From DATKXO01 sp035528995 (lineage in GTDB: Bacteria > Planctomycetota > Phycisphaerae > UBA1845): a stretch of DNA of 29,016 nucleotides. Numbering within the stretch: position 1 is the stretch's first letter; each line of letters starts with the position of its first letter. Shown in pieces: positions 28,101 to 29,016 of this stretch. Below the pieces are notes generated by a model. The model saw only the letters and a list, made by a program, of their open reading frames with translations. It did no database searches and had not been told where the DNA came from. The stretch covers positions 1 to 29,016 of the forward strand of contig DATKXO010000122.1 of assembly GCA_035528995.1 (NCBI GenBank), in the 5' to 3' direction. The position numbers were made by a program, and so were the translations under genes.

Positions 28101-29016
28101 AGTTTGCCACCGAACTGGCCGGTTTCGCGACGGCGACCGTCTTCTACTACAACGGGACCGGCAAGGACGATGCCTTCGAATACGTAAACGTCCGCGACGG
28201 GCGGGGCGACGACGAGATCGAGGTGTACGACACCACCGCCGGCATCCGCACGACACTCGATTCCGGCGACGGCGACGACACGTACTACGTCACCGGCAGC
28301 GGACTCCGCGCCGACAACCTGTTCTTCGGCGGCAACGCCAACGATACGTTCAACGTTTATGTCGACGCCGCAACCCTCGGCGCCGATCTGGCGATCTACG
28401 GGGGCGACAATGACTCCGGACGCCGTGACGTCGTCAATCTCCACGAGACCGCCGATCTGACCCGCACGAATCTGAGCGCCACGGACCAGGCCCCAGACGG
28501 AGTCATCGTAGGCGGCCTTGGCGTCTCCTTGTTTGCCGAAGAGGTCGAGACCCTCCGCTATGACGGCGGCGGCAACAACGATGACAGGTTCCAGATCATC
28601 GGGAATACGGGCGACAACAAAATCACCGTCGCGCCCACCGGCCCAGACTCGGCGGTGGCCTTCTACGACGGGGAGCCGTTCGACGGCCCGCCCCAGGACT
28701 TCGCCACGCAACTGCCCGGCAGTGCCAGCCGACCGGACCTCTCGGGGCTCCCGGACCTCCAGTTGAGCGGCCTGACCGGCGCCGCGGGGCTGGCCGTGTC
28801 CGACCTGGGCGGCGCCCTCAACCGCGTGTACGTCTACGCCCGGAGCGAAAACGGTCTGAGCGATCCGAATGCCGAGGCCGCGGGCGACGATCCGTTCGGC
28901 TTCGGCGACGGTTTGCTGCTGCCGGCGGTCGGGGCCGGCAAGGCCTGCGACGCGATCCACGTGACCGACTCGGCGGTCCGGATCGCCTCGCTTCTCGGGG
29001 TGAACATCAACGCTTC
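7151..29016 (+). CDS. Giant LEPR-XLL mosaic repeat protein, at least 7288 residues (3' end outside window)
   Basis: Frame read from ATG 7151 to the last base with no stop; predicted size above 700 kDa. Order by residue: basic leader, then MEPLEERQLLS (39-49, LEPR-XLL-like, no ordinary hydrophobic signal peptide); RTX-like Gly/Asp segment (~74-217); early solenoid units (~514-717); HGF-type modules (~721-1218); ~55-residue Ala/Gly solenoid repeats (~1287-2562 and ~2720-4167); SGSW modules 1-7 (4306-4922); coiled coil (~4961-5008); an HGF-like module (~5198-5275); SGSW modules 8-12 (5420-5895); Trp-rich island (~5970-6079); haemagglutinin-like beta repeats (~6097-6297); helical insert (~6299-6484); RTX-like Gly/Asp region (~6761-7159). 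Cys is very rare, as in secreted repeat proteins. Likely a secreted or surface-anchored giant adhesin or matrix protein; substrate and secretion route are unknown. No enzymatic domain was recognised. The G9 tract at 8141-8149 could switch the frame. Confidence 0.93.
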   Translation, partial: MILPFLRGSSASRKCRKRNNWPRSRPACLDSLRSRHLAMEPLEERQLLSVTPALQDNDTAAFFGGHGADNLYLRVAADGVLEFSETAGGDAYLRDVDPATTGDQTLTITPSTLIRVELAGGDDTLIIQFSDSIDLEFEGGAGDDTLVGPEIASAWGIIGANAGTLNSRISFRGVENLTGAAGNEDTFFFEAGGSLSGLAEGGAGGFDSVVLDGGTFDQVTYTATGPDSGTISRDDDVITYAGMEPVTSNDVTAANVEFNGTAIADRVTLKRVNGRLTIESDNNLASFESVDFDDPSDSLTINLGFNVILTEEHVFLENLGDFNADLTIDGGGGPDKVVFKGDLNLIGHNLTVKAERVEVQANVTISTRQIASGGDHATAASMGNSGNIIFEAKSESAVIDTLVPATICIGSGAKLLAHGTNAFSGGDISITAEDVEHRLFQFSPVEIAHKTASITLGSATDGATLKGRNVTVRAYAADRPLLNELPVYAKGFVGEIMGYLNQLGSIAISQFLGIDASVFIRAADATVDLFGDTLIDATGNVDIEAKSIADASLWAVAVGPGLSPVPFTAAVGYGESTALTRAKIADTSEITATGNVTILSDASAIAAISARTNAQLGKLGPGGLQDVSSKNVSVAFAFAKTDLDSTATVAEGATIVSREGNVNVDAKGAVTNNPTAWTAQYGDGAGGIGVALGFDDSDVTAQVDGTVKAKGVAGPTFDPQASGIVSVSADTIKIDGHGYSSGDQVVYSAGKDPFAVGGLGTPVGGLEDGGTYTILVVDGDHIQLASGGHIDLDNSAVNSGAVHSLTPFGLKTFRPATSGVVNTDADTIRIDGHGFSQGQLVTYSADGAFEKDFEPSAPDVIDHVNNTIRIDDHGFVDGDRVLYDSNDSDGVPGLVDGKEYEVDLDSLPVGDQSDKLKLIDPDDGTVVDVLPGTQPEGAHHLARKTTGNPIENLQQGEQYEVDFTGIDPADQANLFKLKLHDEPVDLFPQDPARPLSMGQHFFGFEDESAQKSFDAETSVDSDQNTITFSGPHDFENGDAIVYRTDPSKGLTDQVVSGNVFELKNFEPSAGAIDDENDTITIADHGLADGERVFYESNGFDDVPGLVDGREYEVDLDSLPLEDRADKLKLIDPDHGTVVDIQSDTMPDGTHGLLKKTTSDSVVNIADRPVGGLEDGQVYNVIVVDDTTIRLIDSYPDALAGKAVDLTGTGAGTAHSLSQGLVGGIGIQAALDATNKAFGGPSVGGNPSWRDLRWNPELVPAVAKLFPWSGVDFAKDNNLGGQNSSKISLAGGLGLLKFDHDVLAKVGKTADLESGADVTVKATTNQKVQIRAAASITKPGDDTGTLGIGAGAVALGFYDNHVQAVIAGDGAGGAEVDAARAVNVNAILTYPLLSKPLDVLNPVEFFKGGLTGLATFLEGDLGLRRKLFNTSVMTSGSTKGTFSFAGGFSVADFTNFTEATIQNGARINQTDDSQEPTPTFRTGEQTVQVWARTEMNLVQTVGQFSLNLNETGLYNAFKKDGGNRGGLSKIVNPVGNKSGKGGLGGSFLLTFLDNDTIASVEAASVHTSEQGGLEIKAEEDIMSFSFAQSGGDAGTFGLSGSVAVVDQESTTHALITSGASVTGGPVDVDASDTMTHINIAGAIQTGKTIGIGASIAINDIDRDTAAFIGNEDGQAPGTAGTSIDVNDVTLEAESTGVLYTFSLSGSLITGGNGQGDPQGDGDEDPLDGVSLPALFGDAEGTPTDEDDPENPGEKKKSKGQGKTGIGIAGAVSINTITDNAQAYINDTGNFTAGALTLSSLNETGLRAVAGAAAVTTTQGLSGGIAGSFGKNTLEGKTKSYIIGATIHETHQLSLSAERTGDIFALTAGVGVTPRKKGIAIAGSVSLNKIDNETETFLDRVQATVVKSTDPLSGNVSLFSTDTSEMLVIAGSLSYGGKAGIGASVALNKIDNTTRAVVNESTLKHDGNLTLSAINDNEIKSAAAGIAASGGTLGGSGAVSLNFIDNTVEASISNTVNTGNPQDGGPVSLYAEDDSLIMSLAGAVGGAKTVGFGGSLAYNKIDNTVEAYVHDSSLNSAGSLIVHAESSATIKTISAGGGGAQTLALAGAVSLNKISNTIDARVSGASVINAAGTISIEAHDSSTIWAIAGNVAGAGKAALGASVGYNDVDNTVKAHIDGSSTSVTSTAGHVHLLADSSTDVRSIAAGGQGAGKVAIGGSVSINEYGNDVEAYLGQGVTVEAEGSVTVQAVDDADFLLIAGVINGAGTAAVGVANTTLVTDNTVKAYVGQDATVRAKGNGDAVSAFTGTKDGNGNKKTEPMRGLAVTATSYEKIRSFAVAGSGAGTAGVAGSAAVNVLDETTLAYVDQGAVINDNTQGANAGSNAAQDVNVLASAETEILSVAGGLAGGGTAGVGAGADVAVVNKETRAYLWASTVDARQDVKVRANSAEDFLSISVALGVGGTAGIAGSGGVYTVDNTTRAFIGDDPHDTIDLSGTTTTVVAEGSVLVSAVDDTEMDIIAGNISGGGTAGVGVAAGVTVVDKTTEAFLGPNADVTGKGGGSGVTTHTGQFAVGSVADSGSEDFGEVPAATITEVGQANDTIRFDEPHGFATGQAVIYTKGTSDVGIEGGGKLEDGQTYYVIAEDTDNTLDSATIKLAATDEDAHEGKAIDLAPSTLSGTHSLTDGIPSVPNGDVTAPGQQLQSGANTNFDNEGGNDLAPDEDTQTKQRTSVAGTQAGFKGVAVTAVNQDDIETIAISGGGAGTVAVNIGGSVCVITNNTSAYVAGGAKVNKDTDTTDGTTSDQSVLVAAGNDLYHMGIGGAISIAGTVAVTPGADVTVITNNTKAYVDDGALVKAEKDIAVVANSSEDVLSIAAGVGGSGTVGIGVAASVIVIDNTTYAYIGCTTGATASAGGNILVSATDTTETFVVAGSLGVGFGAAGIGGAASVAVINKDTRAFVGSYATVDAKGNGGYLTGILDGSNTAAGFGAEAQFRGLAVQAQSSEDLFAIGASAGGGFYAGLAGGVAVEVIDSDTQAYIGQGAQVNQDTENEHPGQAVNVSAANRLSVFALGGGLGLGAAGVAGGVDVGIIRNDTTAYIGDDAVVEARHDVDVNALSSKDIDSYAFSLGGGLVGISGSVSVWSIGSELKCKYSYEEKDQDTGQTSSQSDEPLKQNDLKYTLSSQDDKDSGKEGDPGAAFAANLLKYDATDQNGEEDDTPDNTQLLAAKTSEAAAHVDDNTSDTLLSDSTSGSSGTETAGTTAYVGVDATVHAGNDVNIRATDRLEFDVIVGSAALGGLSLGGSVAVLNVNSNVEAFISEKATVGAGHDVLVHAGSVEDLYGLGISGQISCCISLGAQVVVFNDNSTQKAFIGRPVDNEPDRATIDQAGGTVAVEAEADRTIKALAIGGGLSAGGSIGASVAIANAGGSTSAHVDDARIAQAGGTVGNVSVTAESVADVEAFTVAVAGGLTFGLSGSIALAEYNPSIEASITNDADVTAADDVSVESHSRADVDTDAYGVNVAGAAALGASVAIAKNEPTMTTAIGSAAVTAGGSVTLRSVHNYSDDPNNPIRLHQGAEAQATTASGALLLGAAGAYAEAETSAVVKTYVADDAQITAGTDVRLLSLVNSDAESDTSGVGGGLVGVGVSLAYATTSGSTSTYVGDADVTAGQNVEVTSRSHNEAYAESLAVAGGILSGSGNVSETTVDPSVDARIKGGATVTAEIAVLVDARAFVTGKTDTQGVSAGVLAVGVSEANSTVAPNVTACAGGDNTTITAGTLSVIAASSPVAGYSAQSRATGSSGGLIGVSATKSKAHSGGTVTAYVGQNSTLNVTGTAKIFAETSSKQNAVADGFSAGLVAAGANKATASSNSITKAFLGSGVTVTGGALEISATGTDDNLANSESGSGAIVSGAAASAKTQSTSITTAYVEDGPSAATIRVNDLTITADHTSKFDSKANSVNAALVGVSGAYADNSVNSTVEVNLGAQNDVEAENIVVEAINKTEKPESGYAVQSGSGGVIDAPAAESNTTINHSTSVMVGADAKLRLVGDPEQPGKFELTALNDVEAHDKAKLDSGGAIAIAKAASVIHSDQNDATVQIGPRAELTSVGDIDLAARTQTLIQTKADAKTYGLAGAAQGRAVSSMAAENKIVVQSDARLQAEGDVNLRAGRDAQGTPNEIDVSARTDLWNKTALPVKTSPQADAQINQSNTIEVQARAEIASVKNVNLIADKGNYTAFGKGIGKDLYRQLAQEILNGIGSIFGVKKISLEIHGGSTTVNADSSVTVDGTVRVGIRNEQYLTIAEAIPEGAGIQMTGNPKLDFTQDPSGPDTIQRFSGSWTAEGFRPGQLIVVSGTSANDNTYTIASVDEDIITLADDLASTEAHAPSPDLAIYVVASQQVPAAVEMTGSPELELTEGGANPDTITRSQGSWIADGFKEGTFIRFVGSSGNTDAYEIASVTDNVIELATTEDLADETLAAPQLEAVVAQTVLNAPVSVQNETLEFEAKRAQITRSAGSWTGDGFQVGDEITISGAGAAGNNKTVTIESIDGNVIRFAPGEDLVQEGASPASVTTPIEMTRSPGMTLTFDLADAINNVEAKITRSTGSWLDDRFSPGQTIAISGSANNNGSYTIASVSATVIELVEDLVQAEVDASPTLEATSLIETSGGPTLTFEARSDDNAEIHWSSGNWVAEGFRPDQTIQVSNSGSNNGTYTIATVNSTVIAIADDDLYDATSLSSSVLGADSLEKVETTGAVGLEFIPSSGGDPARIVRTSGSWGVDGFGRQTDGAFEQGPYSQFIKITGAADPANNGTYRTASVSPTVIEIEAAYDFSSSETTAPSGAHVLALDQDVVPRAIQATGAGPLQFTPADPQNGIPAAISRTSGSWIADGFEAGQFIRVDGSSSNDGTYQIKSVAETVIELEDDLPASGPATAGVQVSSVEVRPMAIIIEEQSGGVDDPVLTVEDLARNITDEIAYLQELKVEHAGNAAKIAIYNAQITQLEYQLVDLKLVADSDPGHPDNDLNNQVTATPITGYQVTYINVPQITARSADINVVGDVLVGSGQLQAPGDTTIKVVNHSPYYLRVGSSGPNPEDPRLWIPEEQGGHVTLNGVPVATCDEIDEQNVGAASATFSLIVTGENSAQPLIHVENTFDPEDSEDERFRDAAAPDIEIVGTVSNVNGTVSVQNNWGSIFIKTALTTFEADPGSNHLTCEDHGLTTGDGVWVSSTDALPGGLSEDVKYYVRYVSDDEIALHPTELDALEDTNAINIIDSGVGVHSLKTGEGRIVAKTVDIGAGRDVVIATDVAHTGGDPDAQWLDERQKNEALNAAVAAPDDTPPNPTDATDGMRAGGPVVAGNNVFITARILNINGLVQSGRPDRAFVLDTGWDAYIAAWAQANPDEQYYQLSTNKGAVVWGVVGGASPKIVEMSGVPTLTFRDQSPGNDTITRSQGSWIEDGLQAGMSVNVFGTASDNDGTYFIKSISPGTLTLSDSDDLADETVVVSASNIAARFNRDTGVIEVDSVAVEGGYMQLTGQIISTGMGQLRVVDGFGHIQVDNQTQYPIELKRLDTGASTPARVTGRPVLTFTDGGGLAPDTITRDSGSWFLNRFEAGQKVTISGSALNDGIYTVESLSQDGKVLALQGSGNLKNELTWSPDVVVAEIEVTGAPTLTLQDVSLAAGTKVLFWDDPHGPDLIVRSTGNWRDDGFREGQLITVSYSPENDGVYQIATISDDGTTLVLDEVSRLTGPPVWVDAVVTAADTIIRSEGSWAADGFKPGQVIALSGSQNGNDGLYEIGRVIDDEANNVHILELKQELPADESSTASPDLRVAGRLEVAGAPSLVLQQDAAGDTVTRSSGSWIEDGFREGQAITVTAPGFSQTCTIASLSDEVVTLAEGNVLPDMVVSSWNEGLEIRGERNDGIEGTIIITDIGGGIPRTVKYTRIGDEIQVTDVAGNPLPQPEGTTSRTTSYVIEDGLRYYWVRAQGKQNKITKYWIKKSWMGIDWAAKDPGEQPTQVWVEALGPIVQLNDGTYVGRETGNHTNDGYAYDFENVLLDRQVDIISRTETKGWWIFSTTYHHLWKITQDGFTNFHTHSVKADYPIAIEFTGYDTSSVIINSNKDVLLKGSIVSRNGPTVITSTDGAIEQVSDTAMIITRDISLSAANGIGDGEGGPIRVDLLSSTVDAVTGTGDVEIIELDGGVEIGTVSTPDGNVYITAESDIVAADENSKITGGLVELTSLTGGIGTADLPIVMDSGEAEDDGLRASAVGDVYLKEEHGDLLLISAESLAGNVTIEVADGSLLDHNTQQERDTRTETELLGLWNDARLTGDAADQSAEDSVTAFEQKKTQEYETYWQYRNVRAVDDGAGGIVYEADPYDASFQYRLPDDQRPYYEAEFEAQVREEHPDWTDQQVAEEVARRIEGFEDAKTEDFHRIHEELELQGLTDTYDPDYAFTASATEQTEVTDGFLWTVEELKNSIGLGLLKETSDTETRIEAPNAKGDDVTLIALAGGLGTTAGYVEFVFPVTDLTDDGKIALLAAEKDDLTFYDASGNPVDPSDPSAEKLVIALREDVDVEAGGVILVEAGGNVFLGSEKDLNIDQVLAGEKVRIKGAGGIFDMAVVGTTNVEATDLILEAATDSIGSSTDPLSIDLADDSTLTARSGKDIYVTEQAGALNVDAVFAKGNVWLTVHDGPGSGDDLLMGEESAIKAAGGWVTLQAGDDVRIEQGAWVQATAAVTIRGDHADADPASGSKIHVAGSIYGESVEITGGDDDDIVSLTNVIAETPTTVLTYAGNDTIHVGSNATAESNSGGTLNAIDGLLTIHGGLDDDQVRVDDSGEDQDNAGVLTAGKLLGLGMGPDPGAVDWALGIEYDEIEELWISLGSGSDTLDVLGTSAVTGLDAGAGGDTVTVGNTNEEFDKTSGTLDALQGDLYILPQTDSDTDDTVVDTLNVDDSGSVQPDVAAIVDLGGGQLNVSQPAGFVPATVEEFRQFATELAGFATATVFYYNGTGKDDAFEYVNVRDGRGDDEIEVYDTTAGIRTTLDSGDGDDTYYVTGSGLRADNLFFGGNANDTFNVYVDAATLGADLAIYGGDNDSGRRDVVNLHETADLTRTNLSATDQAPDGVIVGGLGVSLFAEEVETLRYDGGGNNDDRFQIIGNTGDNKITVAPTGPDSAVAFYDGEPFDGPPQDFATQLPGSASRPDLSGLPDLQLSGLTGAAGLAVSDLGGALNRVYVYARSENGLSDPNAEAAGDDPFGFGDGLLLPAVGAGKACDAIHVTDSAVRIASLLGVNINA
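7562..7592 (+). repeat. RTX-like Gly/Asp motif in the N-terminal part
   Basis: GGAGDDTLVG fits the Ca-binding RTX nonapeptide GGxGxDxLx. A related GGDDTLIIQF lies just upstream (~7508). Only isolated copies occur here, so calcium binding at this end is uncertain. Confidence 0.5.
8690..9300 (+). repeat. Early solenoid-type units before the HGF block
   Basis: Residues ~514-717 show the same pattern as the later long array: a TxxARVxD/TAxV strand, then xxxGNVxIxAxS, then an Ala/Gly-rich turn. Examples are ITATGNVTILSDAS and EGNVNVDAKG. They are more diverged than the main array, and the HGF modules separate them from it. Confidence 0.55.
9707..9988 (+). repeat. Internal duplication, copy A
   Basis: Starts FEPSAPDVID and ends ARKTT. 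Its core 9821-9934 aligns without gaps to 10454-10567 with 12 mismatches in 114 bases (hand count), far closer than other repeats in the gene, so the duplication is comparatively recent. Confidence 0.85.
10343..10621 (+). repeat. Internal duplication, copy B
   Basis: Partner of the segment 636 bp upstream; starts FEPSAGAIDD and ends KKTT. Shared runs include GLVDG, EYEVDLDSLP and DKLKLIDPD. Several differences are synonymous third-position changes, consistent with selection for the protein sequence after duplication. Confidence 0.85.
12290..12435 (+). other. Charged low-complexity insert in the solenoid array
   Basis: Within one repeat unit the Ala/Gly-rich turn is replaced by about 48 residues rich in Gly, Asp, Glu and Pro (GDPQGDGDEDPLDG ... 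DEDDPENPGEKKKSKGQGK), ending in a Lys cluster. It is probably a disordered loop projecting from the solenoid. Confidence 0.65.
16575..16920 (+). other. Long Asp/Ser/Thr/Gln-rich insert in the solenoid array
   Basis: About 115 residues interrupt one solenoid unit between a SVSVWSIGSE strand and the next TAYVGVDATV strand. Composition is Asp, Glu, Ser, Thr, Gln and Lys with few hydrophobics (EEKDQDTGQTSSQSDEP, DDKDSGKEGD, NGEEDDTPDN). A disordered, acidic loop is likely. Confidence 0.7.
20066..24835 (+). repeat. Twelve 'SGSWxxDGFxxGQxIxVSG' modules
   Basis: Copies start at about 20066, 20342, 20615, 20855, 21119, 21377, 21698, 23408, 23858, 24116, 24392 and 24629. A full unit opens with a VxxTGxPxLxF strand, then DTITRSxGSWIxDGFxxGQ, an IxVSGSxxNDGTYxIASV segment and a VIxLxxDL close, about 70-80 residues in all. 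Copy 6 has an insertion after DGF; copies 5 and 10 have GNW instead of GSW; copy 3 has a degraded NDGTY. Copies 7 and 8 are separated by 1.7 kb that includes a coiled coil and an HGF-like module. Probably small beta domains; function unknown. Confidence 0.88.
22030..22172 (+). other. Predicted coiled-coil segment in the giant protein
   Basis: Residues ~4961-5008 (ITDEIAYLQELKVEHAGN, then AKIAIYNAQITQLEYQLVDLKLV) carry hydrophobic positions in a 3-4 heptad pattern with charged residues between. It is one of only two clearly helical stretches I see in the protein and lies between SGSW copies 7 and 8. Confidence 0.6.
25060..25385 (+). other. Tryptophan- and aromatic-rich island in the giant protein
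   Basis: About 108 residues contain eight Trp (YYWV, KYWI, KSWMGIDW, QVWV, KGWW, HHLW) plus many Tyr, His and Lys. Outside the single Trp of each SGSW module the protein is Trp-poor. It may be a distinct folded domain, for example a ligand-binding module; no family recognised. Confidence 0.6.
26045..26600 (+). other. Charged alpha-helical insert in the giant protein
   Basis: Residues ~6299-6484 change from beta-repeat sequence to Glu/Gln/Arg/Asp-rich helical sequence with aromatic residues (TAFEQKKTQEYETYWQYRN, FEAQVREEHPDWTDQQVAEE, HRIHEELELQGL). It interrupts haemagglutinin-like repeats, which resume at ~26600 (KGDDVTLIALAGG). No family recognised. Confidence 0.65.
27430..28625 (+). repeat. 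C-terminal RTX-like Gly/Asp repeats
   Basis: About nine Gly/Asp motifs are spread over ~400 residues: GGDDDDIVSL, YAGNDTIHVG, HGGLDDDQVRV, GSGSDTLDVLG, GAGGDTVTVGN, DGRGDDEIEVYD, SGDGDDTYYVTG, GGNANDTFNVYV and DGGGNNDDRFQIIG. They resemble loosely spaced Ca-binding RTX nonapeptides. RTX regions often mark proteins for type I secretion, but the C-terminal signal, if any, is outside the window. Confidence 0.65.

Overview
The window looks like a GC-rich bacterial chromosome, most plausibly a planctomycete (Planctomycetota; inference). The pointers are a very long mosaic protein with an LEPR-XLL-like N-terminus (MEPLEERQLLS), a relic of a formylglycine-generating-enzyme/sulfatase-modifying (FGE) domain, palindromic elements with GGGGACAGTCCC-type and GTGCCAC/GTGGCAC-type arms, and secreted Kelch and PKD proteins. 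No tRNA, rRNA or CRISPR array was seen.

Layout. (1) 1-1956, minus strand: a secreted protein cut by the left edge, with a signal peptide, an M23-like metallopeptidase signature (HxxxD ... HxH), a PKD domain and an Ig/BACON-like domain. Two unrelated palindromic repeat elements sit in frame inside it. (2) 1957-2241: divergent intergenic region with a small inverted repeat and weak promoter candidates. (3) 2242-5223, plus strand: a 993-residue exported GH84-like beta-N-acetylglucosaminidase fused to a six-motif Kelch propeller, followed by a GC hairpin. (4) 5251-7136: a gene-poor junk zone with a 5'-truncated, catalytically dead IS3-type transposase, an abutting 3' fragment of an FGE-sulfatase gene, a heptamer-based inverted repeat, and about 720 bp with no recognisable gene. 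(5) 7151 to the right edge, plus strand: one uninterrupted reading frame of 7288 codons that is still open at base 29016. It fills three quarters of the window and was read codon by codon without a stop.

The giant protein is a mosaic of at least four repeat families. In order: LEPR-XLL-like leader; RTX-like Gly/Asp segment; early solenoid units; an internally duplicated 'DTI..DxHGF..G' module block; 35-40 units of a ~55-residue Ala/Gly-rich solenoid repeat (reminiscent of leukotoxin LktA/filamentous-adhesin repeats); twelve copies of an 'SGSWxxDGFxxGQ' module, split by a coiled-coil-bearing block; a Trp-rich island; haemagglutinin-like beta repeats interrupted by a charged helical insert; and a second RTX-like Gly/Asp region. 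It is most likely a giant surface or secreted adhesin-type protein (inference).

The three intact genes all appear to encode exported proteins acting on the cell surface or on extracellular polymers. They do not form an operon: the first two are divergent, and the third is separated by 1.9 kb of decayed DNA. A functional link between them is not demonstrated.
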